From: Candidatus Latescibacter sp.
GTDB lineage: Bacteria; Latescibacterota; Latescibacteria; Latescibacterales; Latescibacteraceae
Direction of reading: 5' to 3'
NCBI GenBank assembly: GCA_030692375.1
Contig: JAUYCD010000020.1
Location: forward strand, 1 to 52,735
DNA length: 52,735 nucleotides
Within the stretch, counting starts at the first letter, position 1. Each line of letters opens with the position of its first letter. Made by a program: the position numbers and the translations under genes. The notes below the pieces were generated by a model, which ran no database searches, was not told the DNA's origin, and worked only from the letters and a program-made list of their open reading frames with translations. Shown here piece by piece: positions 17,064 to 24,861 of this stretch.

Positions 17064-17213
17064 GAGCCAATTGCAAAAGTCGATTTTAAATGAAAAAATG
17101 ATAAGTTTTATTACTTCAGCCCCCTACCCCTCAGTCCCTTGCCGCTTCGCGGGAACGATGAAACCGTTTACCCCCGAAGGGGGCTGCTTCAAATATCGAC
17201 TTTTGCAAAAAGC
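17064..17213. repeat. Repeat element between sigma and anti-sigma genes
   Basis: The ends are inverted: TTGCAAAAGTCGAT near 17067 and ATCGACTTTTGCAA near 17194. Inside are CAGCCCCCT and AGGGGGCTG arms and a piece of family A (GCCGCTTCGCGGGAACGATG). The element is open in the anti-sigma frame, which gives a false N-terminal extension of that protein. Confidence 0.7.
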
Positions 17214-17262
17214 TCTGAATATTCAGAATAAAGCAATAATCAAACGGAGGTTCAACGATATC

Positions 17263-17847
17263 GTGAAAAGTGCTCATGAAGGGTTTTATACCTGTTCCAT
17301 CTTTCGAAAGTACATTATGGATTTTGTTGATGATGAACTTTCCGGGGAACTACGATCGGACTTCCTTGCTCACGCACTGAGTTGTCCGGTATGCGAAAGA
17401 GAGTTGCAGAAAATTCAATATGTAAGAAGGCTTCTGGCCAATCTTACCCCTTTAACCGCTTCACCTGAGTTTGATTTCGAATTGAGGGCGCGCCTCATTC
17501 GAGAGAATACTCTCATACGCAATCCATTCTATCGTATGCGCCTTTATATCAGTGAAAATATAAGGGCTTTCATCACCGTACCGGCTGCTGCGGCGCTCCT
17601 TATAGCGGGATTATTTTTCTACTCCGGGAACGGAGTGAATCATAATTCCGGCACTCAGATTACCAGCAAAATTACGATAGAAAATAATGATCCTGCTGTC
17701 CGGGCTTTTGCTGATGCTCCCGACGAAGATGTGAATTATGTGCTGGAGTCAGTCGGAGAGAGCGAGACCGGGATCGGTACTGCGCCACGGAACACCTCCG
17801 CGGCGAGAGCAATTTCAACCAATACTGTTACCTTGATAAGTTTTTAA
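17263..17847 (+). CDS. Zinc-finger anti-sigma factor, single membrane span
   Basis: The N-terminus has the zf-HC2 anti-sigma zinc-binding pattern: C11 then H37-x3-C41-x2-C44 (HALSCPVC), embedded in YIMDFVDDELSGELRSDFLAH. A single membrane helix follows at residues 103-121 (FITVPAAAALLIAGLFFYS), then a periplasmic tail of about 70 residues without a recognised domain. I choose the GTG at 17263, with GGAGG twelve bases upstream. The frame is open back to an ATG at 17059, but those 68 codons translate an intergenic repeat. It should bind and silence the ECF sigma factor encoded upstream. The stop overlaps the next start by one base (TAATG). Confidence 0.85.
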   Translation: MKSAHEGFYTCSIFRKYIMDFVDDELSGELRSDFLAHALSCPVCERELQKIQYVRRLLANLTPLTASPEFDFELRARLIRENTLIRNPFYRMRLYISENIRAFITVPAAAALLIAGLFFYSGNGVNHNSGTQITSKITIENNDPAVRAFADAPDEDVNYVLESVGESETGIGTAPRNTSAARAISTNTVTLISF

Positions 17848-18857
17848 TGGTGATGAAAAAAACTCTTTTATTCGGGAAAACATTCCTTGCCGCGGTGATA
17901 CTTTCCGGGGTAAACGGTCTGACTGCTCAAGCAGGCGCCCCGGGTGATAACTCCTCTATCCCGCTCGGGATAAAAGAGAAATTCGGCAGCTCTGTTTTTA
18001 CCGTACACGCCTATCCAAAAATGCCTTCCCTGAAAAACGGAGAAAACGGTATAAAAAAACGCCGTAATGTGGGAACTGCTTTCCCCCTGGACAACCAGGG
18101 GTATCTCCTGACCCTGAATTGTGTGTGCAAGGAAGCAGAAAAAATTATGATTCAGGGAAACCGGGGGGTAAAATTTGATGCCGTAGCAGTGGGATGTGAT
18201 GAAACCGGCAGAATCGCTGTCCTGAAAACTGGTATTCAGACCCTGTTTTCCATACCTCCCATCAGGCCGATGAATTCCATGAAACCTGGCAGCAAAGTAG
18301 TTTTCCTGGGAATTCCTCCGGGGAAAAATCTTTCTACCATGACAGGGATTGTACAGTCTGTTCATGAATCCGACGGCACCATCCTCGTTACAGTTTCAGG
18401 GGAGCCAGGCACTGCGGGTACCCCGGTTTTCGATGAAACGGGGCAGATTGTCGGGATTCTTGCATACCGCCTCGACGAGAAGGAAAATCCGGCTGTATTT
18501 CCATCGCCGAAAAAAACCTATGTGGTTTTTTCCATGGAATATGTTTCCGTAGTGGCGCGGTCTGTTATCCACAACGCTGAAGCCCGTGGCGGCTGGCTGG
18601 GTGTATCCGTTGCTGTCAACGGAGGTTTTATTCAGAATGTGGTCAAGGCAAGCCCCGCAGATAAATGCGGTATCAAACCCGGAGATACGATCGCAGAGAT
18701 TAACGGATCGCCGGTTTCTTCACCCGACTGCCTTGTCGGGGTGATGAGTTCCACCCGTTCGGGAGAAACAGTACGCCTCAAAATTCTCCGCAGCGGTGAA
18801 CCGCTCTTTTTTACCGTAAAACTGTCCGAACATCCCCCAATGACCCCCATGAAATAA
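17847..18857 (+). CDS. HtrA-like PDZ protein with all three catalytic residues replaced (pseudoprotease)
   Basis: The order is a signal peptide (about residues 1-28), a trypsin-like domain (40-235) and one PDZ domain (249-328, GGWLGVSVAVNGGFIQNVVKASPADKCGIKPGDTIAEINGSPV), as in DegP/DegS. When aligned by eye to HtrA motifs, the His of LTNNHVV is Cys92 (LTLNCVC), the Asp of D-(L/I)-AVL is Arg122 (TGRIAVLK), and the nucleophile of GNSGGP is Ala190 (GTAGTPVF). All three catalytic positions are lost while fold residues (G-T-A-F, D-x2-G-Y-L-L-T, G-x-I-V-G-I) remain, so it is probably a binding or sensing protein. It is coupled to the anti-sigma gene, and an in-frame ATG at 17853 is an alternative start. 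A role in protecting or presenting the anti-sigma factor is inference. Confidence 0.85.
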   Translation: MVMKKTLLFGKTFLAAVILSGVNGLTAQAGAPGDNSSIPLGIKEKFGSSVFTVHAYPKMPSLKNGENGIKKRRNVGTAFPLDNQGYLLTLNCVCKEAEKIMIQGNRGVKFDAVAVGCDETGRIAVLKTGIQTLFSIPPIRPMNSMKPGSKVVFLGIPPGKNLSTMTGIVQSVHESDGTILVTVSGEPGTAGTPVFDETGQIVGILAYRLDEKENPAVFPSPKKTYVVFSMEYVSVVARSVIHNAEARGGWLGVSVAVNGGFIQNVVKASPADKCGIKPGDTIAEINGSPVSSPDCLVGVMSSTRSGETVRLKILRSGEPLFFTVKLSEHPPMTPMK

Positions 18858-18884
18858 CTGAGGCGCCCCCTCGGCAGATATACA

Positions 18885-18958
18885 ATAAAAAAGCCACAGC
18901 GGATAGAGAATCGAACCATCCGGTAAGTGATCTCTGTATTCCCTGCGGCTTTTTTTAT
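18885..18958 (+). terminator. Probable rho-independent terminator after the sigma operon
   Basis: AAAAAAGCC-x-CAG and CTG-x-GGCTTTTTT pair as an outer stem, with a smaller AGAGA/TCTCT stem inside, and the T-run follows. It closes the sigma/anti-sigma/PDZ operon 28 bases after its last stop. Confidence 0.6.
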
Positions 18959-18976
18959 AAAAATTAAAAAAAGTTC

Positions 18977-19017
18977 TTGACAAATCATCTAAACTGGTAA
19001 TATTATACATGTAGTAT
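18977..19017 (+). promoter_or_regulatory. Sigma-70-type promoter with overlapping BlaI-like operator
   Basis: TTGACA (18977-18982) and TATTAT (19001-19006) are 18 bases apart. The palindrome TACATGTA follows at 19006-19013, centred on 19009/19010 and extended by TAGTA on the right. BlaI/MecI repressors bind related TACA/TGTA dyads, so the repressor encoded 32 bases downstream probably controls its own operon. Confidence 0.55.
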
Positions 19018-19048
19018 TAAAGCCTTAGCTTATAATTGGGAGGAGCAG

Positions 19049-19417
19049 ATGCAAAAACTGGAAATAGGAAAAGGGCAGATGAAAGTCCTTAGGGTGCTCT
19101 GGGAAAGAAAACGGGCAACCGCGCAGGAAATCACCGACATCCTGAACAAGACCGAACCCATCAAGTTCAGTACCGTATCTACATTTCTCCGCACCCTGGT
19201 GCATAAGGGAGTGGCGGGGTACGATATCGAGCAGCGCACCTACATCTACTATCCGCTGGTGAAAGAGGAGAGTATTGCGAACCATGCTGTGAAAGACCTG
19301 ATCGACCATGTTTTTGCGGGTTCCATGGAGGGGCTTGTCTCTTTTATTCTGAATAAAAAATATATATCGTTGGAAGAACTTGCGAAAATTCAGGAGAAGC
19401 TCGACAAAAAGGAGTAA
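19049..19417 (+). CDS. BlaI/MecI/CopY-family transcriptional repressor
   Basis: A 122-residue winged-helix repressor: LEIGKGQMKVLRVLWERKRATAQEITDILNKTEPIKFSTVSTFLRTLVHKGVAGYDIEQRTYIYYPLV is the full DNA-binding domain with the usual wing, and the helical C-terminal part mediates dimerisation. In beta-lactam resistance systems an M56 membrane peptidase (BlaR1/MecR1) cuts such repressors; here the next gene, six bases on, encodes an M56 protein. GGAGGAG precedes the ATG. There is no beta-lactamase or PBP gene nearby, so the regulated target is probably something else, perhaps the operon itself. Confidence 0.93.
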   Translation: MQKLEIGKGQMKVLRVLWERKRATAQEITDILNKTEPIKFSTVSTFLRTLVHKGVAGYDIEQRTYIYYPLVKEESIANHAVKDLIDHVFAGSMEGLVSFILNKKYISLEELAKIQEKLDKKE

Positions 19418-19422
19418 CAGCG

Positions 19423-22400
19423 ATGTGGGCGGCCTTTCTTAACCGGTTTCCCGGCTTGTCGGATATCACAATGCTTTTTGGACTCAACCTCCTGATCCAT
19501 TCTACCCTGATCATCCTCATCGGGCTGGGGGGACTCTATATCCTGAGGAAGAAGCGGAGAGGAACCGCTTCTCAATCGCTTTTGCTGTGGTTCTGCCTCA
19601 TTGCAGTGCTATTAACTTCTCCGGCGTTACTTATTTCTTCTGCTGCCGGGGTGAGAGGGCTGTATATACCAATTCCGCTGCCCCGTGTTCCGGCTGTCTC
19701 TGCGCCGGTTGTATCCGCACCGCAGGCTTACCCGCCCATATCGCCTTCAACCCCGACCGGAGGGCAATCAGGCCTGGAAGAAAACTCTGCCGGACAGCAG
19801 CCTGCTGGAAAGATACTGGCAACTGCGCCTCCCGCCAAACAACAGCCGGTTACGACAGCGCCGGTGAAACCACGATCTGTTCCCGCCGCGCCGAAATCAG
19901 CTCTCTTGCCGAAGAAAACAGTAATTCCACATACATCTACTCACAGTATACTGCCAAGTATTGCAATCCTGTTTTCTCTCTTCTGGATCGCGCTCTCCCT
20001 GTTTCTCGCTTTGAGGTTCGGAGCGATTACCCTGTATATCCGCCGTATCCGCCGCCTGTCTTCACCCGCCGAACCGCGCCATACCGCACTGTGCAGGGCG
20101 GTCGCCGATGAACTGGGGATTTCTGCGCCCCAAATCCTCCAGAGTCCCTATGTAACGAGCATCCTCCTCACCGGGTTGTTCCGTCCGGCGATTCTCCTGC
20201 CTTCCGGCGGGAACGAAATTGTCCTGGCTACCCGTGAGGTTTTCCTCCATGAACTCGCCCACCTGGCGCGCCGTGACCCGTTCTGGCTCCACCTGTGCCA
20301 ACTGGCGAAAATTATTTTTCCGTTCCAGCCCCTTTTATGGGTACTCTCACGGCATATAGAGGAGTTGAGCGATTTTGCCTGCGATGATTTTGTCATCCGT
20401 CACACCGGTTTGAACAGGCCGTATGCGACTCAGCTTTTCAATCTCGCCCGATCGTTCCAGCCCCAGGGCATCGAGGCGAGAGCCGGATCAGGCATTCTTT
20501 CCTCCCGATTCCCGCTTTTGCGGCGCATCGAGCGAATCCTTGACAATACATATACCCGTCACATTACAGCGAGCGCAAACGAGGTCATGTCTTTCTCGAT
20601 CCTCTTCCTCTGTGCGGTCACCATGACGGGATTCATCGGTTTACGCGCAGAGGGCGCAGTCGGCAAAACCTATGCCTCTGAACACCGCTTACGGGATAAT
20701 GGGAAACCCAAAGCGAAGATGAGTACTCTTCTCCATAAACCGCTTTCTGCCGTACTCGCCGGACGTACCATGATACAGGAGCAGGCAGCCGCGGAGGAAA
20801 GCCGTGAAGAAGAAACTACACCGGCTGGAGAGCGGGAAAACGATCCTTCTCCATCTGCCGAATCCATTCCGCCCGCCGGTGAATCTACTCCTGCAGAATC
20901 GCCAGCCCCGGTTATCCTGGCTATGGCGTCCATAGATCAGGAAATGACACGGATTTCATCCCAGCCCGATGCAGTTTCCTCGCAAAAACCGGAGGAACAG
21001 AAACCGGGAGCCGACGCAGATAGTGCCGTTTTTGAAGTTCGCCCTGAAGAAGCGAAGCCGGTGCAAAAGGAACTGTCTGGAAAAACCACCGCATCGTCTG
21101 CCACCGAATCCCGCGAAAAATCTTCTTCAAAAACGGAAAACGCACAATCCATGCAATTCTTCCCCGATCTCCGTGAACTCAGTTCTGCTGTTACCGACAA
21201 AAGGGAAACAGTGACTGCCAAGACTGGCCCGCTGGAGATTTCCATCCCTGGCGGGCTTCCTTCCGCTCTTCGCGAAAGCCTGGAGAGCGGCCAGCAGAAT
21301 CCGGTGTGGTCACCTTCGGGTAAGATTATCGCGTTTACAGGTAGCAGTGGCATGGGTATCTGGGCGGTTTCAGCGCAGGGAGGAAAGCCGATTCTCGTTC
21401 TTGACAACACGAACGAACCTGTTTCCAAAGAAATCGTATCGTCGGGGGGAATTTCCCGCACCCTCTGCTTCACACCCGACGGCAGGGAAATTACATACTT
21501 GAAATTCATCCCCAAACCCGCAGGAAGCGGTGTAAAAAAGGAAGCATCTGCGGAAGCTGTCTCCCTCATGCCGGTCATCGAGAATATCAATCTTTTCACC
21601 GGCGAGCGGCGGGTTATTGCGGAGGGCGCGACCGAAGGCTCCTGGAGCAGGGACGGGCGATATTTCGTATACGCGGAAGGCGATTCGCGCGGCATCGGCG
21701 TCCTCGACACTTCGACCGGGAAACGGCGAGTGATTTCGGAAACCGGGCTTTCGCCCTGCCTGACCCCAGACGGCCTCTCCATCATTTATGTGGACCAGGG
21801 CTGGGTTGATCTCTTCTATCAGCTTTACCGGGCGCCCATCGCCGGAGGGAAACCGGAGCAGCTCACCACCGACGGGAACTGGTGGGGGCCCCAAATCTCC
21901 CCCGACGGCGAATGGGTGCTTTGCACGGGATACGGAATCTCCCGATACAGTCAGTACGCTCTGCTGCGGGTTTTCAACCTTCGCGAACGCATGAGTTACT
22001 TTATCAGGGTCGAAGGCGCGGAGACCGCTGAAATGGGCGCCTGGTCACCCACCGGCCGCCAATTCTGCTACACTCGCATCAGTGACATGATAAAAGATGG
22101 ATTCACCTCCCGCCGGAGCACCATATACATCGATAATTTCCAGTCGTCGAGCCTCAACCGGCCGGCGGCGGAAACAACCAAACCCTCAGAATTCAAACTG
22201 GTCGGCAACTTTCCCAACCCGTTCAATCCTTCCACTACGATCCGCTTCTCTATCCCCTCGGCGGGGCCAGCGGAACTGGAAGTATACAACATGATGGGCC
22301 AGAAAATCCGCTCGCTCGTCTCCGGCCGCCTGGAAGCGGGAATGCATTCCATCGTCTGGAACGGACGCGACCAGGAGAACAGACCGGTGTCATCCGGAAC

Positions 22401-22464
22401 CTATGTGGCTCGACTGAAGATGGAAGGAAAGGTTGAGACCCGCCGGATGACGCTGGTTAAATAA
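19423..22464 (+). CDS. M56 (BlaR1-like) membrane peptidase fused to PD40 propeller and C-terminal sorting domain
   Basis: Three modules are joined in 1013 residues. First is an M56 peptidase: membrane helices near residues 12-40, 48-72, 178-205 and 384-405, with the zinc motif H276-E-L-A-H280 in REVFLHELAHLARRDPF. Second, after a low-complexity Pro/Glu/Ser linker (about 425-600), is a WD40-like PD40/TolB-type propeller (about 620-900; repeats such as NPVWSPSGKIIAFTGSSG, TEGSWSRDGRYFVYAEG, PQISPDGEWVLCTG, MGAWSPTGRQFCYTR). Third is a sorting/FlgD-like module at about 925-1013, starting VGNFPNPFNPSTTIRF and ending in SGTYVARLKMEGKVETRRMTLVK. BlaR1 proteins normally carry a penicillin-binding sensor; here the propeller takes that place. 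The repressor gene upstream supports a sensor-protease role. Confidence 0.9.
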   Translation: MWAAFLNRFPGLSDITMLFGLNLLIHSTLIILIGLGGLYILRKKRRGTASQSLLLWFCLIAVLLTSPALLISSAAGVRGLYIPIPLPRVPAVSAPVVSAPQAYPPISPSTPTGGQSGLEENSAGQQPAGKILATAPPAKQQPVTTAPVKPRSVPAAPKSALLPKKTVIPHTSTHSILPSIAILFSLFWIALSLFLALRFGAITLYIRRIRRLSSPAEPRHTALCRAVADELGISAPQILQSPYVTSILLTGLFRPAILLPSGGNEIVLATREVFLHELAHLARRDPFWLHLCQLAKIIFPFQPLLWVLSRHIEELSDFACDDFVIRHTGLNRPYATQLFNLARSFQPQGIEARAGSGILSSRFPLLRRIERILDNTYTRHITASANEVMSFSILFLCAVTMTGFIGLRAEGAVGKTYASEHRLRDNGKPKAKMSTLLHKPLSAVLAGRTMIQEQAAAEESREEETTPAGERENDPSPSAESIPPAGESTPAESPAPVILAMASIDQEMTRISSQPDAVSSQKPEEQKPGADADSAVFEVRPEEAKPVQKELSGKTTASSATESREKSSSKTENAQSMQFFPDLRELSSAVTDKRETVTAKTGPLEISIPGGLPSALRESLESGQQNPVWSPSGKIIAFTGSSGMGIWAVSAQGGKPILVLDNTNEPVSKEIVSSGGISRTLCFTPDGREITYLKFIPKPAGSGVKKEASAEAVSLMPVIENINLFTGERRVIAEGATEGSWSRDGRYFVYAEGDSRGIGVLDTSTGKRRVISETGLSPCLTPDGLSIIYVDQGWVDLFYQLYRAPIAGGKPEQLTTDGNWWGPQISPDGEWVLCTGYGISRYSQYALLRVFNLRERMSYFIRVEGAETAEMGAWSPTGRQFCYTRISDMIKDGFTSRRSTIYIDNFQSSSLNRPAAETTKPSEFKLVGNFPNPFNPSTTIRFSIPSAGPAELEVYNMMGQKIRSLVSGRLEAGMHSIVWNGRDQENRPVSSGTYVARLKMEGKVETRRMTLVK

Positions 22465-22555
22465 AGACAGGCACTTAGGCACTCAGGCGCTGCTTTTTTA
22501 ATTGACTTTTCTCCATCTTCAGTTCCACTCACACCCCTTTCAAGGGAGATATGTT

Positions 22556-24784
22556 ATGTACCGTACTCATCACACCATGCAGAACGCCGGGCTGTGGTTT
22601 CTTTACATCCTGGCTGCGGCGATTTTGTTCCTTGCCGCACCTGTGGCCGCGCAGGAATCGACCGTCAGCTATCCCAACGGTAACTTCATCTGGGACATGG
22701 AAATCCAGGGCAACTATGTCTGGTGCGCAACAACCGGGAGTCTTGTCCGATGGAACAAAGCGGACGGAACCTACCGTCAGTACACCGAAAAAGACGGGCT
22801 TGCGGATTACGGGGTTTATTCCATAACCAAGGATGCCCAGGGCAATCTCTGGCTCGGAACGAGGAAAGGAGCACAGCGCTTTGACGGCGCCGCGTTTACC
22901 ACGTTCAATACCGCGAACAGCGGGCTGGTGAACAACGCCGTTCATGCTGTCGCAGTGGCGCAAAACGGCGTGATCTGGATCGGTACCACAGCAGGTCTTT
23001 CCCGTTTCGACGGGAAAACCTGGACGAATTACACAACCCAGAACAGCGGCATCCCCTATAACTATATCAATTCCCTTGCGGTGGACCGAAACGGTGTGGT
23101 CTGGCTCGCGCACTATGAGTATCTGAAATATAGGGGAGTGAGCAGCTTTGACGGAACCACCTGGAAAACCTACACCACAGAAAACAGCGGGTTGAAAGAC
23201 AATTCCGTCATCACCATCGCGGTGGATGACAAGAACACAAAGTGGTTCGGCGCATCCCTGACACTCATCAGCTTCGACGGGCAGACCTGGGCCGAGCATG
23301 CGGTTCCCTATGTAAACGATATGACCGTGGACAGCAAGGGGGCGCTCTGGGCCGCCGCGGGCGGCGTGCCCTCCGGAATCTCACCGCCCTCGGCGTACAG
23401 TTTGTCGAGCTATAACGGCAAGTCCTGGACCACATACCCCCTTGACGCCAAATTTGACCGCCCCACACTGGCTTACACCCGGGTCCGTGTCGATGCCGAC
23501 GGCACGGTCTGGTTTGTCACTCAGGAGTATTATGGGTCGTTGAGCCTCCACAGCTATAACGGCACGATGGTCAAAACTTACCTTACTGATGGCCCTCTCA
23601 ACTATTCTTTCTCGGGAATTGCGATAGACAGCATGAACCGGAAATGGTTCGCCACTTACCACGGCGTCTCGTGTTTCGATGGCAAGTCCTGGGTAAATCA
23701 CCTCTTTACCCTTACGACTGATGATGTCGGCACGACTGTGAATCTTCAAAGCACGAATTTATTTGCTAATTGGATTAAGGGGATAGTAGTAGACCGGGAA
23801 AATGTGGTATGGGTATGCTCCGAAATCGGTCATGTTGCAAGCTATGACGGGAAAGCATGGAAACTCTATACTCATACCAGGGACTCAACATTCGTGGGCG
23901 GACTTACCTATACTATTGTTGTGGACCGGAATAATGTCAAATGGTTTGCCGGAATATATATCAAGAGCTACGACGGGAAAACCTGGACAAACTATCAACA
24001 ATACAAGACCTTCGCGGCGTACTCCGGGGCAGTGGATAATGATAATGTAAAATGGTTCGGCACGTTCAAAGAAGGCGTCTGGAGCTTCGACGGCACAACC
24101 TGGACGAATTATTATACTTCCAACAGCCCGCTCAAAGGCTCTATCTTGAGTGCAGCGGCAGACCAGAACAACGTCAAATGGTTCGCCAGCAATGATGGTA
24201 TGATTTATAGCTTCGACGGCGCAGCCTGGAAAACATACGGCCAGGAGGTCACCGGCGTTAAGTATCCCTATAGTCTCTATGTGGATCGCAACAATGTCCT
24301 GTGGGTGCTTCACAACCCCCTGATATCTTTCGACGGTAAAACCTGGAAAACCTGGCCTGACATTAAGCTCGGGTCTCTGAGCGCCATTGCATTGGATGCC
24401 GACGGTTATATGTGGGTTGCCTCGATCTACAGCGTCGGCGAGGGCGGCACACTCTCCGCGATGAAGCTCTCCACCGGGCCGACCGTGGTGGCGGAAACCG
24501 TGCCGGTGAATTTCGCCATCACCGGGAATTATCCCAACCCATTCAACCCTTCCACCACCATCTCCTTCTCACTGACTGAAACCGGGCGGGCCAGCCTGGC
24601 AGTCTACAATGTAACCGGCCAGAAGGTACGTGAGCTCGTGTCAGGAACCCTGCCTGCCGGGTGGCATTCCGTGGTCTGGGACGGCCGTGACCAGAACGGC
24701 AAACCCGTTTCGTCCGGGATATACATTTCCCGCCTGATGATGAGAGATAAGGTTACGGCGAACCGGATGCTGCTGATGAAGTAG
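22556..24784 (+). CDS. Secreted two-component-regulator-propeller protein with C-terminal sorting domain
   Basis: The 742-residue product begins with a signal peptide (LWFLYILAAAILFLAAPVAAQES). More than a dozen Reg_prop-like units follow to about residue 640, each with a pattern like SFDGKTWTNYTTQNSGI... then VDRNGVVWLA, which should fold into one or two beta-propellers. Residues 655-742 are a sorting/FlgD-like module (ITGNYPNPFNPSTTISFSLTE to SGIYISRLMMRDKVTANRMLLMK) almost the same as that of the upstream gene. Unlike hybrid two-component sensors, it has no membrane anchor and no kinase. The ATG at 22556 has AAGGGAG upstream; the open frame to 22502 is not used. It is probably exported and anchored or released by a sorting system; its ligand is unknown. 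Confidence 0.88.
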   Translation: MYRTHHTMQNAGLWFLYILAAAILFLAAPVAAQESTVSYPNGNFIWDMEIQGNYVWCATTGSLVRWNKADGTYRQYTEKDGLADYGVYSITKDAQGNLWLGTRKGAQRFDGAAFTTFNTANSGLVNNAVHAVAVAQNGVIWIGTTAGLSRFDGKTWTNYTTQNSGIPYNYINSLAVDRNGVVWLAHYEYLKYRGVSSFDGTTWKTYTTENSGLKDNSVITIAVDDKNTKWFGASLTLISFDGQTWAEHAVPYVNDMTVDSKGALWAAAGGVPSGISPPSAYSLSSYNGKSWTTYPLDAKFDRPTLAYTRVRVDADGTVWFVTQEYYGSLSLHSYNGTMVKTYLTDGPLNYSFSGIAIDSMNRKWFATYHGVSCFDGKSWVNHLFTLTTDDVGTTVNLQSTNLFANWIKGIVVDRENVVWVCSEIGHVASYDGKAWKLYTHTRDSTFVGGLTYTIVVDRNNVKWFAGIYIKSYDGKTWTNYQQYKTFAAYSGAVDNDNVKWFGTFKEGVWSFDGTTWTNYYTSNSPLKGSILSAAADQNNVKWFASNDGMIYSFDGAAWKTYGQEVTGVKYPYSLYVDRNNVLWVLHNPLISFDGKTWKTWPDIKLGSLSAIALDADGYMWVASIYSVGEGGTLSAMKLSTGPTVVAETVPVNFAITGNYPNPFNPSTTISFSLTETGRASLAVYNVTGQKVRELVSGTLPAGWHSVVWDGRDQNGKPVSSGIYISRLMMRDKVTANRMLLMK

Positions 24785-24828
24785 TTGACTGAGCTTGTCG
24801 AAGTCAGCGGTATTTCCCTCACCCCCTA

Positions 24829-24856
24829 CCCCCTCTCCCGCAAGCGGGCGAGGGGG
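24829..24856. terminator. GC-rich hairpin between convergent genes (repeat family C)
   Basis: CCCCTCTCCCGC and GCGGGCGAGGGG form a near-perfect stem around AA, followed by CTTCTTTAGTTTTT. It lies between the ends of a plus-strand and a minus-strand gene and can serve both as terminator. The same sequence recurs at 52492-52519. Confidence 0.6.
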
Positions 24857-24861
24857 CTTCT

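Noticed and set aside
20937-21785. Minus-strand open frame of 282 codons in the M56 fusion gene
   Set aside because: It lies opposite the linker and propeller of the fusion protein; no motifs and no ribosome binding site.
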